Below, one piece after another: positions 21,010-29,907 of a DNA stretch of 29,907 bases. The notes under the pieces are model-generated. The model was not told where the DNA came from and did not search any database. It saw only the letters and a list, made by a program, of their open reading frames with translations. Every line of letters starts with the position of its first letter. Position 1 is the stretch's first letter. This stretch comes from a virus. The stretch lies in the IMG/VR virus record IMGVR_UViG_3300019093_000043, positions 1 through 29,907 of that record. The stretch is one strand, 5' to 3'. Made by a program: the position numbers and the translations under genes.

Positions 21010-23592
21010 TTATGATTGGTTTTCTGACCAACGTAGTACTGCTCGTGCATATACTCGAACGTTGTTGTTCAATGGTGTTATCAGCACACTCAAGGTGTCC
21101 GGACCGTCTGGGTACGTGTTGAATCCACCAAACATGCTGTTGTTGAGTTCTTTGAGGTTTTTAAGATCGTATTGGATCACCGAATAATTCAAACCAGCTG
21201 TTGTGGTAACACCGCTGTAGTTGACTGCACTTTGACGTGTGGCTGGCGCGGCAATGATACCACGGAACACCACTTCACCACCTGTGGTCAGTGTAGACGA
21301 ATCGTCATACTGTGACAAACTTGCTCCACCAACTGCTTGCCAAACTGGTGTAGTATTGGTCAATGTACCATTCAAAACAATTTGCACTTCGCAGGCGTCA
21401 CTAGCCACAACGTCCAGGGCCATGGGCCATAACTGCATGTGGTTGGTCAAGTCACGCACACCGTAAGCACCTTGTATGCCTGAGTCCACTGTGGGCGCCA
21501 AACGAATATTCAACACAGTGTATGGTGTGAACTGATCAATTTGGTTCAATGCTCCTGTGGCAGCAAATGTGTAGCCGCGATCATCATCAAATCTGCCGTC
21601 CATGATCACTGAAGTGCCCCAGTGGAACAAGGATGGTGCCGATGTGGGTGCTGTGTTGCCGTTGCGTGATTCATAACGCACTGGCAAGTTGCCTGAACGG
21701 AAGTAGGATTCTATCTTGTTGTTGCCGTGAACAAATCTGTGCAAGTATTTGACTTCACCGTTTTCGTCTTTGACGCCAAAACGTATGGTACCAGCGCCGT
21801 ACCAGGCATAGTCAACATAGTACATGAGAATCTTGTTGACATCTATTAAGAAGCCCTGATCGCCTGTGCCATCGCCCTTGTCTATGTTGAATCCTGACTG
21901 AGGAATACGTGCATCAACTGTGAGGCTGAGTGTGACCCCGCTAATTGTGGTAACGCTGGCATCAGCACGATAAGCCGGAGCAATAACCATGCTGGTGTTG
22001 CTGGCAATGCTTAGAACACGATAGCTCTGTCCCTTGATCACAACGTAATTGTCTGCGGTTATTTCTGTTGAGAAACTGGTGCCGGCACCTGTAACCGTTT
22101 GGCTGCCGTTGTTCAACGTCACTGTGCCAGTGAGCTGACGTGTACTGCTACGACGAACTGCCCATAAGGTGTTACCGTCAAACTCCCAGAATGCACCGTT
22201 TTGGTCATCAAATGCGCCTGCGCGGTTGGCAATGTTGCTGGTGGCCTGGTTGGGATTGTTGAACGCAACAGCAAAAGAAATTTGTAGACCTTTACCCGAC
22301 TGATAACGGAAATATTTACGACTCTGACGTATAATTGAACTGTTGGGCTGTGTGTCATTTGGGGTCATTGTCATGCCGCCATCATAGGCTTTGGCATAAG
22401 CAATACCATTGGGTCTCACATACACATTGCCTGTGGTGGTATATGTAGTGGCCAAGGTAGATGTAATGGTTGTGCATTCGAATGCTCTAGCATTCGAAAC
22501 TGTGGCAATGGTCCAAGCACCATTCATGGCTGTGTTGGCAAAGTTCACAATACTGACTGTGTTGTTGACTCGCAGACCGTGATCTGTTTGATTGATGACC
22601 TGTACTGTGGTGTTGCCAAATCCTTTTACCGCGGTGTAAGGAATGTTTGCCCCGGTGAAGAACGCACCAGGATATATGATAACGCCGTTTTGCAAGATCG
22701 ATCCTGATGAAACTGTGCTGGCACCGTAGTATCTGAAGGTGGTTGCATTCACGTTGCTGACCAGGAAGTCACCGTTGGCATTGGCACTGGATGTGCCCAC
22801 AATTTGAATAGGTTGACCTTCTGTGAGTCCGTGTGCTGTGCCAGTCACTGTGGTCACCCAGTTGGTACCGTTGCCTGACATGACGCTGATGGCTGCAGTC
22901 AGTGGTGCGTCGGTGTTTTTACCGTAACTGGCAAACCAGTTGCCAATTTGTGCCATGGTCTGCCACTTGGTGCTTTGTGGACCATATTCAAAGTCTGTGT
23001 CGATCATGGACTGTGGTTGACTCACACGCAGTTTGCCCACTGGGTCAATCAAGAAGTCACGGAAGCTGACCAAGGGAGCCGGTTCGCTGTCGGTGATGAT
23101 CAATAATTTGTCACTGCTGGCATAACTACTGGTGTTGACAGGAATGTTCGACAACCTGGTCACATAGTTTTGATCGGTAAATGTCAATGATGTTGAACCA
23201 CTGGCTGTGGCCGGGACGTCCAAGTAAATGGTTGTTGTTCCATTGGTATAATCAACAACATTACCATTTGAGGGCATACCTGTGCCTGTGACACGCCAAC
23301 CTTGTTGTACGCCGGTGCTGTTGTAGTTCAACAAGGCAAAGTTAGGAGCACTGAATACTAGAGCTGTGCTGCCTGCTGTGGTGGTTCCTGTCACCGTGAC
23401 CGTACGCTGAATGTTTGAGAATACCACGGAGTTGAATGTGGTATCGTTAAATGAGTATATAGTTGTTTTGCTTGGAACGTGAATGATCAGATAAATTTGT
23501 TCAGGTGTGGCTTTATCAGGCAGTGTGACCGCTGTATTGCCGCTGGTACCTGTTGTAAAAATATATCCTGCTGTGTACGTTTTCTTTGCCAT
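21010..23592 (-). CDS. Large virion structural protein (baseplate/tail associated)
   Basis: 860 aa. The landmark PLVSFRDFLIDPVGKLRVSQ, followed by DTDFEYGPQSTKWQTMAQIG at about 195, identifies a large conserved virion protein of aquatic T4-like phages. After it come beta modules of the HGL..G..I.I.G type (TGTAHGLTEGQPIQIVGTSS and TDHGLRVNNTVSIVNF). A jelly-roll-like middle (RKYFRYQSGKGLQISFAVAF, GAFWEFDGNTLWAVRRSS) and GYTFAATGALNQIDQFTPYT complete it. No T4 gene corresponds clearly by sequence. A baseplate-attached adhesin or fibre-connecting protein is the best guess from context. It has a TAAATA box 18 nt above the ATG and an AAGGA site. Confidence 0.75.
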   Translation of the reverse strand: MAKKTYTAGYIFTTGTSGNTAVTLPDKATPEQIYLIIHVPSKTTIYSFNDTTFNSVVFSNIQRTVTVTGTTTAGSTALVFSAPNFALLNYNSTGVQQGWRVTGTGMPSNGNVVDYTNGTTTIYLDVPATASGSTSLTFTDQNYVTRLSNIPVNTSSYASSDKLLIITDSEPAPLVSFRDFLIDPVGKLRVSQPQSMIDTDFEYGPQSTKWQTMAQIGNWFASYGKNTDAPLTAAISVMSGNGTNWVTTVTGTAHGLTEGQPIQIVGTSSANANGDFLVSNVNATTFRYYGASTVSSGSILQNGVIIYPGAFFTGANIPYTAVKGFGNTTVQVINQTDHGLRVNNTVSIVNFANTAMNGAWTIATVSNARAFECTTITSTLATTYTTTGNVYVRPNGIAYAKAYDGGMTMTPNDTQPNSSIIRQSRKYFRYQSGKGLQISFAVAFNNPNQATSNIANRAGAFDDQNGAFWEFDGNTLWAVRRSSTRQLTGTVTLNNGSQTVTGAGTSFSTEITADNYVVIKGQSYRVLSIASNTSMVIAPAYRADASVTTISGVTLSLTVDARIPQSGFNIDKGDGTGDQGFLIDVNKILMYYVDYAWYGAGTIRFGVKDENGEVKYLHRFVHGNNKIESYFRSGNLPVRYESRNGNTAPTSAPSLFHWGTSVIMDGRFDDDRGYTFAATGALNQIDQFTPYTVLNIRLAPTVDSGIQGAYGVRDLTNHMQLWPMALDVVASDACEVQIVLNGTLTNTTPVWQAVGGASLSQYDDSSTLTTGGEVVFRGIIAAPATRQSAVNYSGVTTTAGLNYSVIQYDLKNLKELNNSMFGGFNTYPDGPDTLSVLITPLNNNVRVYARAVLRWSENQS

Positions 23593-23610
23593 TTTGTTAA
23601 TCCTTTGTTG

Positions 23611-23618
23611 TATTTACC
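23611..23618 (-). promoter_or_regulatory. T4-type late promoter (GGTAAATA)
   Basis: Minus-strand GGTAAATA. The predicted start at 23605 gives a leader AAGGATTAACAAA directly before the ATG at 23592. Confidence 0.62.
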
Positions 23619-23623
23619 GTTGT

Positions 23624-24685
23624 TTATAATCCACCTAACACAATAGCATATTTAATTGCTGTGTCGGTAACTGTACTTGCTGCCAAACTGGAAACTGGTT
23701 TCCATTTACCTTCCGATGCATTGTAGGCCAAAAACTGGCCATCAGTTGGTGAAGATGTAAAATTGATATCTACTAGTGTGCCCAGAGCCTGAGCGCCGGT
23801 GCCAGCCAAGATCTTGACTTCAATTGTGCTGCCTGTAGGGGGTGCTTCAGTGAATTGAAGCGCATTGCCGGCCAGAGTATATGTGGCTTTGGGTTGGAAT
23901 ACACCATTCCACCATACAGCAATTTGATCAATGTCTGCTGGAGTTTTACTTAGGCCAAATGGACCAGTTGTGCCATTGGCTGTGATAACATCAGTGGTCC
24001 ATCCGTTGCCAGCAGTGGATGCAAGGGTACTGACCAATAGTCCACCTTGATAAATGTTGCCGCCCACATACAGGTTACCTGTGGTCACAACTACGTTGGC
24101 CGTAGTTGTTGCCAGTTTGTTTGTGGCAACCAACAGTGTTGAGCTTGCCGATCCAGGATCGCCGGACACTGTCATATCCCACTGGAATACAGAACTGTCA
24201 GCATTGTGTTTGATTTCCATGATACCAGCACCGGCATCAGCCTTGATTAATCCGTATATGTTCCAAGATTTGTCAGTGGCCAATGTGTTTACGCTTTTTA
24301 CTTTGATACCGTCTATGGCTGATCGGTAACCAAAATTGTAATAATTTGCTTCTACGTTGGGTGTTTGACCGCTTAGGATACGTACCTGTATGACATCTTT
24401 GCTGGTAGAATCTCCAGCAAAGCCTTGGCCACCGGTGATGGTGAACTCTATAGTTTCACCGTAACCCGAGGCACTGGTCGCTGTAAACGTTCCAAATTTG
24501 TACCATGTTGATGAGCCCAAATTAATTGGCAACTGCATCAAGTATTTTTCAACAGCAATGGTATTGGTACTACCAGAGCTGGTGGATATCAAGTTACCTG
24601 ATGTGGTAATATCGCCGGTGACGGCGTCAATCGACATCGCACCTACTGTAAGTCCGTTGTGGACTATAAAATTCTTATTTGCCAT
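23624..24685 (-). CDS. Tail fibre-type protein
   Basis: 353 aa. The N-terminus (NFIVHNGLTVGAMSIDAVTG) is a common fibre opening. Residues 55-125 form a beta domain (WYKFGTFTATS, YGETIEFTITGGQGF, DVIQVRILSGQTPNVEANYY) of the kind found at fibre ends. TGNLYVGGNIYQGG is a repeat shared with the neighbours. Near residue 265, WWNGVFQPKATYTLAGNALQ FTEAPPTGSTIEVKIL matches a module (SINGILQLP...LQFTEAPAIDDVVDVRIL) in the large fibre gene upstream. It is read from the same transcript as that gene, 30 nt on. Probably a short fibre segment or fibre-connecting subunit. Confidence 0.78.
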   Translation of the reverse strand: MANKNFIVHNGLTVGAMSIDAVTGDITTSGNLISTSSGSTNTIAVEKYLMQLPINLGSSTWYKFGTFTATSASGYGETIEFTITGGQGFAGDSTSKDVIQVRILSGQTPNVEANYYNFGYRSAIDGIKVKSVNTLATDKSWNIYGLIKADAGAGIMEIKHNADSSVFQWDMTVSGDPGSASSTLLVATNKLATTTANVVVTTGNLYVGGNIYQGGLLVSTLASTAGNGWTTDVITANGTTGPFGLSKTPADIDQIAVWWNGVFQPKATYTLAGNALQFTEAPPTGSTIEVKILAGTGAQALGTLVDINFTSSPTDGQFLAYNASEGKWKPVSSLAASTVTDTAIKYAIVLGGL

Positions 24686-24715
24686 AGTTCCATGTCTCCC
24701 TGTTGGCTATTTCTA

Positions 24716-27700
24716 TTATAACTTCATTAATGTTGCATGCACCTTTGCATTTACATCGCCTGCTAACGCTGTGGCATTGATGTTCACATCATTGCCCGAA
24801 ATATTTGCTGTAAATGATCCCAGTGCAGACGCTCCTGTAAAGGTCACAGCATAAACTTCAACGGATGGGGTTGTACCGTTGTGAACAACCATGACTTCTG
24901 TAGATTGGAATTCTGAGTTGTCTGATTTGGTCAACTGTATAAAGTACTTGCCGCTACGATATACTGTCTTGTTAAATGATGCAATCATTCCGGTTGTTGT
25001 ATCGAGTACGCTGTATCCCGAACTGTCGTCCAGGAACAAAGAACTACCCAGTGACAAACTAGATCCAATGGTTGCTGAATTGTTCACATTCAGTGTTGGT
25101 ACATTGGCAAATGTGGTTGCATACAATGATGTAAAAGCACCAGTGCTGGCAATGTTACCACCAATTGGAATACCGTCAAATGATGTTCCTGCAATACTTA
25201 CACCTGTCAATGCACCACCTTGAATGTTGATGTTGCTGGCAAACAAGTAGTCAATTCTATTGTTGACACTGCCAATGTTGGCGCTGGTTTGCGGTATAAA
25301 GTCACCAAGCACGTTGATGTGCCATTGATCAACGCTGCCGGTACTTACATTACCAGTTGAGAACTTTATATTTCCGTTGTCAAGGATAATGGTGTTGTAG
25401 CCATTGGGGCTGGTCAACTGATCGATTGATGTTGTGGTTGTCAAAATTCTAACATCAACTACGTCATCAATGGCTGGTGCTTCAGTAAACTGTAGGGTTA
25501 ATCCGCTGTTGATGATAGAGTAAGCCACAGCTGGCAACTGCAAAATACCGTTGATACTTACAATGGTACTGTTTGTTGTTGCCGACGATGGTAATGTAAA
25601 GTCTGTGTTTATACCATCCACGTTGCCGGCTGGGTTTCCGCTGGCCAAAGCAAATTGAGTGCTACTGATAATGGTCAGTACTGTACTTGGTGCAATCCAT
25701 TGTACACTATTGTAATATTCAATTTGGTTGGTGGTGTTGTTGTAACGCAACATACCAGCAATGTCTGTGAATCCTTGTCCACTTGGACGATCACCAGTTG
25801 CACCAACTGGTAGCAAGATTGAGTCTGTGCTGTTGATTGTTAGTTTGGCACCTTGTGTGGCATTTGCTGTGGTAACGTTGCCGCCAACAATGACCTGATC
25901 ATATATGGTATCTGCTATTGCATAGATCAGGCTGTTTTCATTCTTACCACGTACAGCAAAGTCTGTGCTTGCAGATTTGTTGCTGTTGATCACGATGTTG
26001 CTGGCCGAGTTGATGTTACCACCAATTACCAAGTTGCCACCAAGATTCAAGTTGCCGCTGATGCCAGCGCCGCCGCTGATGACCAAGGCTCCAGTGGTTG
26101 TATTATTGCTACCTATTCCACTGTTGGCCACAATGTTACCAGCTACTTTTAAGTTACCAGTACCGCTGAGGCTTGCTATTTCTGTGGTGGCACCATACCA
26201 TTTGAATTTGAACGAGTCGTTGTTTTCAGGAATGCTAGACCACAATGTGGCCGAGTCAACACCCATGGCGTAATCAGTTACACTACCTGACAGTGAAGGA
26301 TACAGAACCACTTTGGTACCAGCACTACGAGTAGTAAATGCAGGTGCACCTGTACCTACCGCTGCCCAGTCAATTCTATTGCTGGTGGCACCGTTTAGGA
26401 ATAGTTGGCTTTGTCCACTGACTGCGCTGCCTGCCGCTGTTGAAACGATAGTGCCTCCAGCGTTCACGTTGCCGGCAATACCAGCACCGCCCACAACTAC
26501 TAGAGCACCTGTGGTGGTACTTGTGCTGGTGGTTGTGGCTCCAGCAACAATGTTGCCATTGGCAGTGATTGGTCCAGCAACAACAATGTTGGCCGAACTA
26601 ATGTTGCCTGCATACAATGTTCCTGCAACATTGCCGTTGGTGGCATTTATCACTGTTGAAGTGAGATTGTTTGCATTGGCATTGGTAAACACTGCTGTAG
26701 CAGGTGTTACAGCACCAATTGGAATGTTGTTGATACCACTACCAGCCAATGTACCAGCATTTAGCCAAATTCCGCCAGTGGTTGGTGCATTGATACTAGT
26801 GGTAGTCTTGAGGTTGGTGACATAAGCATTGGCTGCATAACTTGTACCAATAGACATGTTATCCATACTACCAATGCTTATTGGATTGATTGTGACTGTG
26901 CCCGGAGCGTCTGTTGGAACCAAATATACGTTGGCTGTGGCATTTATAACTGTAAATTTACCGCTGGCAGGTGTTGTACCACCAATTGGAGTGTTGTTTA
27001 CAGAGCCACCTGTGATGACAGCGTTGGCAGTTGAGAAGTTTTTAATGTTGCCAGTTGTGGCATATATGTTTGCAACTGAGTCAATGTAACCGCCAGTGAT
27101 CACAGCATTGGCAGAACTTAGATTACCAAACTGAGCTGTGTTGGCATACACATTGGCCATTGATGATATGTAACCACCACTAAACACAGCATTGGCAGAA
27201 CTTAGATTACCAAACTGAGCTGTGTTGGCATACACATTGGCCATTGATGATATGTAACCACCACTTAGTACAGCATTACCAGTTGAGAAATTACCAACAA
27301 ATAGTGTGCCGGTAATGTTAGCATTAGTTACATTCAAATTGCCAACATACCACGAATCAACATTACCAGTTGTAGCCGTAATGTTGGTCATGGCTGATAT
27401 GTAACCACCACTTATAACAGCATTGCCCGATGACAAGTTGCTTGCAACTAGTGTAGTAATATTACCATTAGTGGAATTCAAATTGCCAGCATACCAGCTA
27501 TCAACATTACCAGTAGTGGCTGTGATATTGCTCATTGCACTGATATATCCACCACTGAGTACAGCATTGCCTGAACTAAAGTTATCGGCTACCAGTGTGG
27601 TGATATTACCTGCTGTGGCATTGATGTTGGCCACTGAGTTGATATAGCCACCAGTTATGACCGCATTGGCCGAACTGAAGTTATCGGCTACCAGTGTGGT

Positions 27701-29907
27701 GATATTACCTGCTGTGGCGTTGATGTTGGCCACTGCGTTGATGTAACCGCCAGTTATAACTGCATTGGCTGTGCTCAAGTTACCAAACTGAGCAGTACCT
27801 GCATATACATTTGCAACACTCTGAATATACCCGCCAGTTATGACTGCGTTGCCAGTTGATAAGTTATCAGCCACCAGTGTGGTGATGTTGCCTGCTGTGG
27901 CATTGATGTTGGACACTGAGTTGATGTAGCCACCAGTTATGACCGCGTTAGCTGTACTCAAGTTATTAAACTGAGCTGTGGTAGCATACACATTGCTCAT
28001 GGCCGATATATAGCCACCACTTATGACTGCGTTTCCTGTTGATAAGTTTACAAATTGAGCAGTGTCAGCATATATGTTTGCAACTGAGTTGATATAGCCG
28101 CCTGTAATGACTGCATTGCCTGTACTCAAGTTATCAAACTGAGCTGTGTTGGCATACACATTGGCCACTGAGTTGATGTACCCACCTGTGATCAGCACAT
28201 TGGCTGTACTCAAATTACCAAACTGAGCAGTACCTGCATACACATTGGCCACTGAGTTGATGTAGCCACCAGTTATGACTGCATTTCCGGTCAACAAGTT
28301 GGCAGTATATGTTGTTGTGGCATTTATATCATCAGCAAACAACAAACGACTAGCAATGTTTGATAGGATACCAATGTTGCCACCTGAGGCAAATATGTTG
28401 CCCACATACAAGTTACCAATGATAGAGCCGCCACCATATACTTGGAAGGCGCCGGTGTTGGCTGCTGTGCTCTGTGTGGTGTTGGCCACAATCAAGTTGC
28501 CTGATTTGATTGTACCATAGGTACCTGTGATCACATTTCCAGTTTCTGATGTGACCTTGGCAAAGTATTCAAAGTTGCCTGTGGCATTGACGCGACCAAA
28601 GAAGCCTGCTTGATCAGCACCATCGTAATAGTGTGCGCGAATACCAACATCATTGCTGGTTGTGGTTCCCAGACCAACTCCGTTGGCACCAGTGTTCAAT
28701 TCAAGTATTGGATCTAGTAAGCTGACAACTGTGCTGTTGATGTAGGTCAACGTACCGGCTACTGATAAATTTCCACCAATGTAAGCATTCTGTGCAATGT
28801 TCAAATTGCCACCTATGCCCACACCTCCTGTGACCACCAGTGCGCCGTCAGCAGTGCCATTAGAGGCTTGTGAGCTGGTTATTGTGGTCAAACCGCTGGC
28901 AGTCAGTGTAGTAAATGCGCCGGTGGCTGCTGTGTTGGCACCAATGGCAAAGTTGTCTGCATAACCGCCAGTGATATATGCATTACCAGTTGATAAATTG
29001 GTAGCATACAGAGTAGAAATGACTACGTCATTTGGCAGGCCAATAGCAAATGCATTGGCACTGACACTGGTTTCAATTTCGTTGGCTGTGCCATTGATGG
29101 TAAGGATGGTGCTGGCATTGACTACTCCAGTACCAGTGTCGGCTGCCAGATCAAAGCCTGTGGCGGCCGAATTGGTTGTTATACTGGTCACACGACCTTT
29201 GGCGTCAACCACAACTGTTGGGATCGAGCTGGCGCTACCGTATATGCCAGGAGTGACTGAGGTATTGGCCAGTAGCAGTCCTAAGTTTTGACCACTGGAT
29301 ATGTTGGCTGTGATTTCTACAGTATTTGCAATACTGGTAGAGATGAATGCTTCGCCATTGGCATACTGATAGTTGTCGGATTTAAAATATGTGGATGCAA
29401 CTAGGTTAGCATTGATGGTTGTAAGATTACCTGTGCCACCTTTGACATTGCCCAAGAACCAACTTGCCTGTGCGTTTGCAGTAGCAATAATGTTGGCGGT
29501 CAACAGGTAATCAACACCACTGATGTTGCCGCTGGCGCCTGTGGTCACAATGTTGGCTGTATATAAAGTGTTGGTAACAATGGCGTTGCCACCTACACCC
29601 AAATTGCCGGTGGTATTGGCTGTTGTAAAGCTAGCAGGACCTGCAACATTGGCACCTATGGCAAAGTTGTCTGCATATCCGCCCGAGATACGTGCATTGG
29701 CAGTTGAGAAATTATTGATGTTGCCAGTAGTAATATTGGCTGTGGTGGCATTTAATACACCTGCATACCAAGAATCGACATTACCTGTGGTGGCTGTGAT
29801 GTTGGCCAACCCACTTAGATATCCACCAGTTATGACAACATTGCCAGTGCTCAAGTTAGTAAATTGGGCTGTAGTGGCATACACATTTGTAACACTTTGT
29901 ATATAGC
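24716..29907 (-). CDS. Very large tail fibre protein, N-terminus outside window
   Basis: At least 1729 residues; the frame stays open to the right edge and already reads repeat sequence there (YIQSVTNVYATTAQF), so the true start lies outside the window. A GTG at 29884 is an arbitrary place within the repeats. In order: repeats; a domain at about 375-470 (VVSLLDPILELNTGANGVGL, DVGIRAHYYDGADQAGFFGR); a run of 13 GGYI repeats (about 530-960); TSTTTGALVV.GGAGI modules; an NG..Q-type module at about 1420-1485; and a C-terminal beta domain (YRSGKYFIQLTKSDNSEF to HATLMKL). Such long, threonine- and asparagine-rich repeat proteins form trimeric fibre shafts. It is presumably the major long fibre. Confidence 0.85.
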   Translation of the reverse strand, partial: YIQSVTNVYATTAQFTNLSTGNVVITGGYLSGLANITATTGNVDSWYAGVLNATTANITTGNINNFSTANARISGGYADNFAIGANVAGPASFTTANTTGNLGVGGNAIVTNTLYTANIVTTGASGNISGVDYLLTANIIATANAQASWFLGNVKGGTGNLTTINANLVASTYFKSDNYQYANGEAFISTSIANTVEITANISSGQNLGLLLANTSVTPGIYGSASSIPTVVVDAKGRVTSITTNSAATGFDLAADTGTGVVNASTILTINGTANEIETSVSANAFAIGLPNDVVISTLYATNLSTGNAYITGGYADNFAIGANTAATGAFTTLTASGLTTITSSQASNGTADGALVVTGGVGIGGNLNIAQNAYIGGNLSVAGTLTYINSTVVSLLDPILELNTGANGVGLGTTTSNDVGIRAHYYDGADQAGFFGRVNATGNFEYFAKVTSETGNVITGTYGTIKSGNLIVANTTQSTAANTGAFQVYGGGSIIGNLYVGNIFASGGNIGILSNIASRLLFADDINATTTYTANLLTGNAVITGGYINSVANVYAGTAQFGNLSTANVLITGGYINSVANVYANTAQFDNLSTGNAVITGGYINSVANIYADTAQFVNLSTGNAVISGGYISAMSNVYATTAQFNNLSTANAVITGGYINSVSNINATAGNITTLVADNLSTGNAVITGGYIQSVANVYAGTAQFGNLSTANAVITGGYINAVANINATAGNITTLVADNFSSANAVITGGYINSVANINATAGNITTLVADNFSSGNAVLSGGYISAMSNITATTGNVDSWYAGNLNSTNGNITTLVASNLSSGNAVISGGYISAMTNITATTGNVDSWYVGNLNVTNANITGTLFVGNFSTGNAVLSGGYISSMANVYANTAQFGNLSSANAVFSGGYISSMANVYANTAQFGNLSSANAVITGGYIDSVANIYATTGNIKNFSTANAVITGGSVNNTPIGGTTPASGKFTVINATANVYLVPTDAPGTVTINPISIGSMDNMSIGTSYAANAYVTNLKTTTSINAPTTGGIWLNAGTLAGSGINNIPIGAVTPATAVFTNANANNLTSTVINATNGNVAGTLYAGNISSANIVVAGPITANGNIVAGATTTSTSTTTGALVVVGGAGIAGNVNAGGTIVSTAAGSAVSGQSQLFLNGATSNRIDWAAVGTGAPAFTTRSAGTKVVLYPSLSGSVTDYAMGVDSATLWSSIPENNDSFKFKWYGATTEIASLSGTGNLKVAGNIVANSGIGSNNTTTGALVISGGAGISGNLNLGGNLVIGGNINSASNIVINSNKSASTDFAVRGKNENSLIYAIADTIYDQVIVGGNVTTANATQGAKLTINSTDSILLPVGATGDRPSGQGFTDIAGMLRYNNTTNQIEYYNSVQWIAPSTVLTIISSTQFALASGNPAGNVDGINTDFTLPSSATTNSTIVSINGILQLPAVAYSIINSGLTLQFTEAPAIDDVVDVRILTTTTSIDQLTSPNGYNTIILDNGNIKFSTGNVSTGSVDQWHINVLGDFIPQTSANIGSVNNRIDYLFASNINIQGGALTGVSIAGTSFDGIPIGGNIASTGAFTSLYATTFANVPTLNVNNSATIGSSLSLGSSLFLDDSSGYSVLDTTTGMIASFNKTVYRSGKYFIQLTKSDNSEFQSTEVMVVHNGTTPSVEVYAVTFTGASALGSFTANISGNDVNINATALAGDVNAKVHATLMKL
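27011..28290 (-). repeat. Array of 13 GGYI repeats in the long fibre
   Basis: Units run from one GGYI to the next, mostly 28 residues (84 nt; for example GGYINSVANVYAGTAQFGN plus LSTANAVIT), with 33-residue and 48/49-residue variants where INATAGNITTLVA or VDSWY segments are inserted. A fourteenth, decayed copy (GGSVNN) ends the array. Confidence 0.88.
27101..27268 (-). repeat. Near-perfect 84-nt tandem duplication
   Basis: 27101-27184 and 27185-27268 are identical over about 81 nt, far closer than other units of the array, so this duplication is recent. Confidence 0.88.

Noticed and set aside
24715-24720. Minus-strand TATAAT before the 353-aa fibre gene
   Set aside because: It contains the TAA stop of the upstream fibre gene, and the -35 region is poor (about 3 of 6).
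27011-28290. Regular repeats that could suggest a CRISPR array
   Set aside because: Repeats are in frame, coding, and graded in identity; no constant spacer/repeat alternation and no cas genes.

Overview
The window is a stretch of a T4-like, contractile-tailed bacteriophage (Caudoviricetes, related to the aquatic T4-like myoviruses of the cyanophage/pelagiphage type). The evidence is a set of T4 core virion proteins recognised from their translations: tail sheath gp18, tail tube gp19, neck gp13, sheath stabiliser gp15, head completion gp4, a probable small terminase gp16 and the dNMP kinase gp1. T4-type late promoters (core TAAATA) also stand before most transcription units. Nothing identifies the host. 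The early promoters fit an ordinary bacterial sigma70 very well, and base composition is moderate, unlike the very AT-rich pelagiphages.

Layout. (1) 1-4753, minus strand: gp19, a tail-tube-fold protein with a long C-terminal extension, a small conserved virion protein, gp4, probable gp16, an unknown protein and a partial protein with an AT-hook that runs off the left edge. (2) 4832-8131, minus: an unusually long gp18. (3) 8233-8577, plus: a four-CxxC protein that looks like a dead HNH nuclease. It overlaps the end of gp1 (minus), which is followed on the minus strand by an unknown protein, gp13, and two uncharacterised genes that have near-perfect sigma70 promoters. (4) 12127-15131, plus: a conserved neck/tail protein, gp15 (broken into two frames), and a Nudix hydrolase. 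(5) 15100-16453, minus: a MptE/DUF115-like protein and a two-domain fusion. (6) 16447-29907, minus: about 13 kb of tail-fibre and adhesin genes built from shared repeat modules. The last gene runs off the right edge.

Regulation can be read unusually well here. Late promoters sit 4-30 nt upstream of start codons. Two adjacent genes (88 and 388 aa) instead have consensus sigma70 promoters and so are probably expressed early. Transcripts from these promoters would run on into the late gene 13, but gp13's ribosome-binding site is folded into a hairpin whose 5' arm lies upstream of an internal late promoter. Late transcripts lack that arm and free the site. This is the logic known from T4 genes e, soc and 49. 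A similar promoter-inside-hairpin arrangement, this time with a terminator and a sigma70 promoter, precedes gp1.

The other notable point is gene 15. Its two halves lie in different frames and join at a zero-frame GGGAAAT heptamer, so either a base has been inserted or the gene is recoded. gp14, gp17, gp20 and the capsid genes are not in this window. No tRNA, CRISPR, integrase or insertion sequence was seen, and no stretch over 300 bases lacks a gene.
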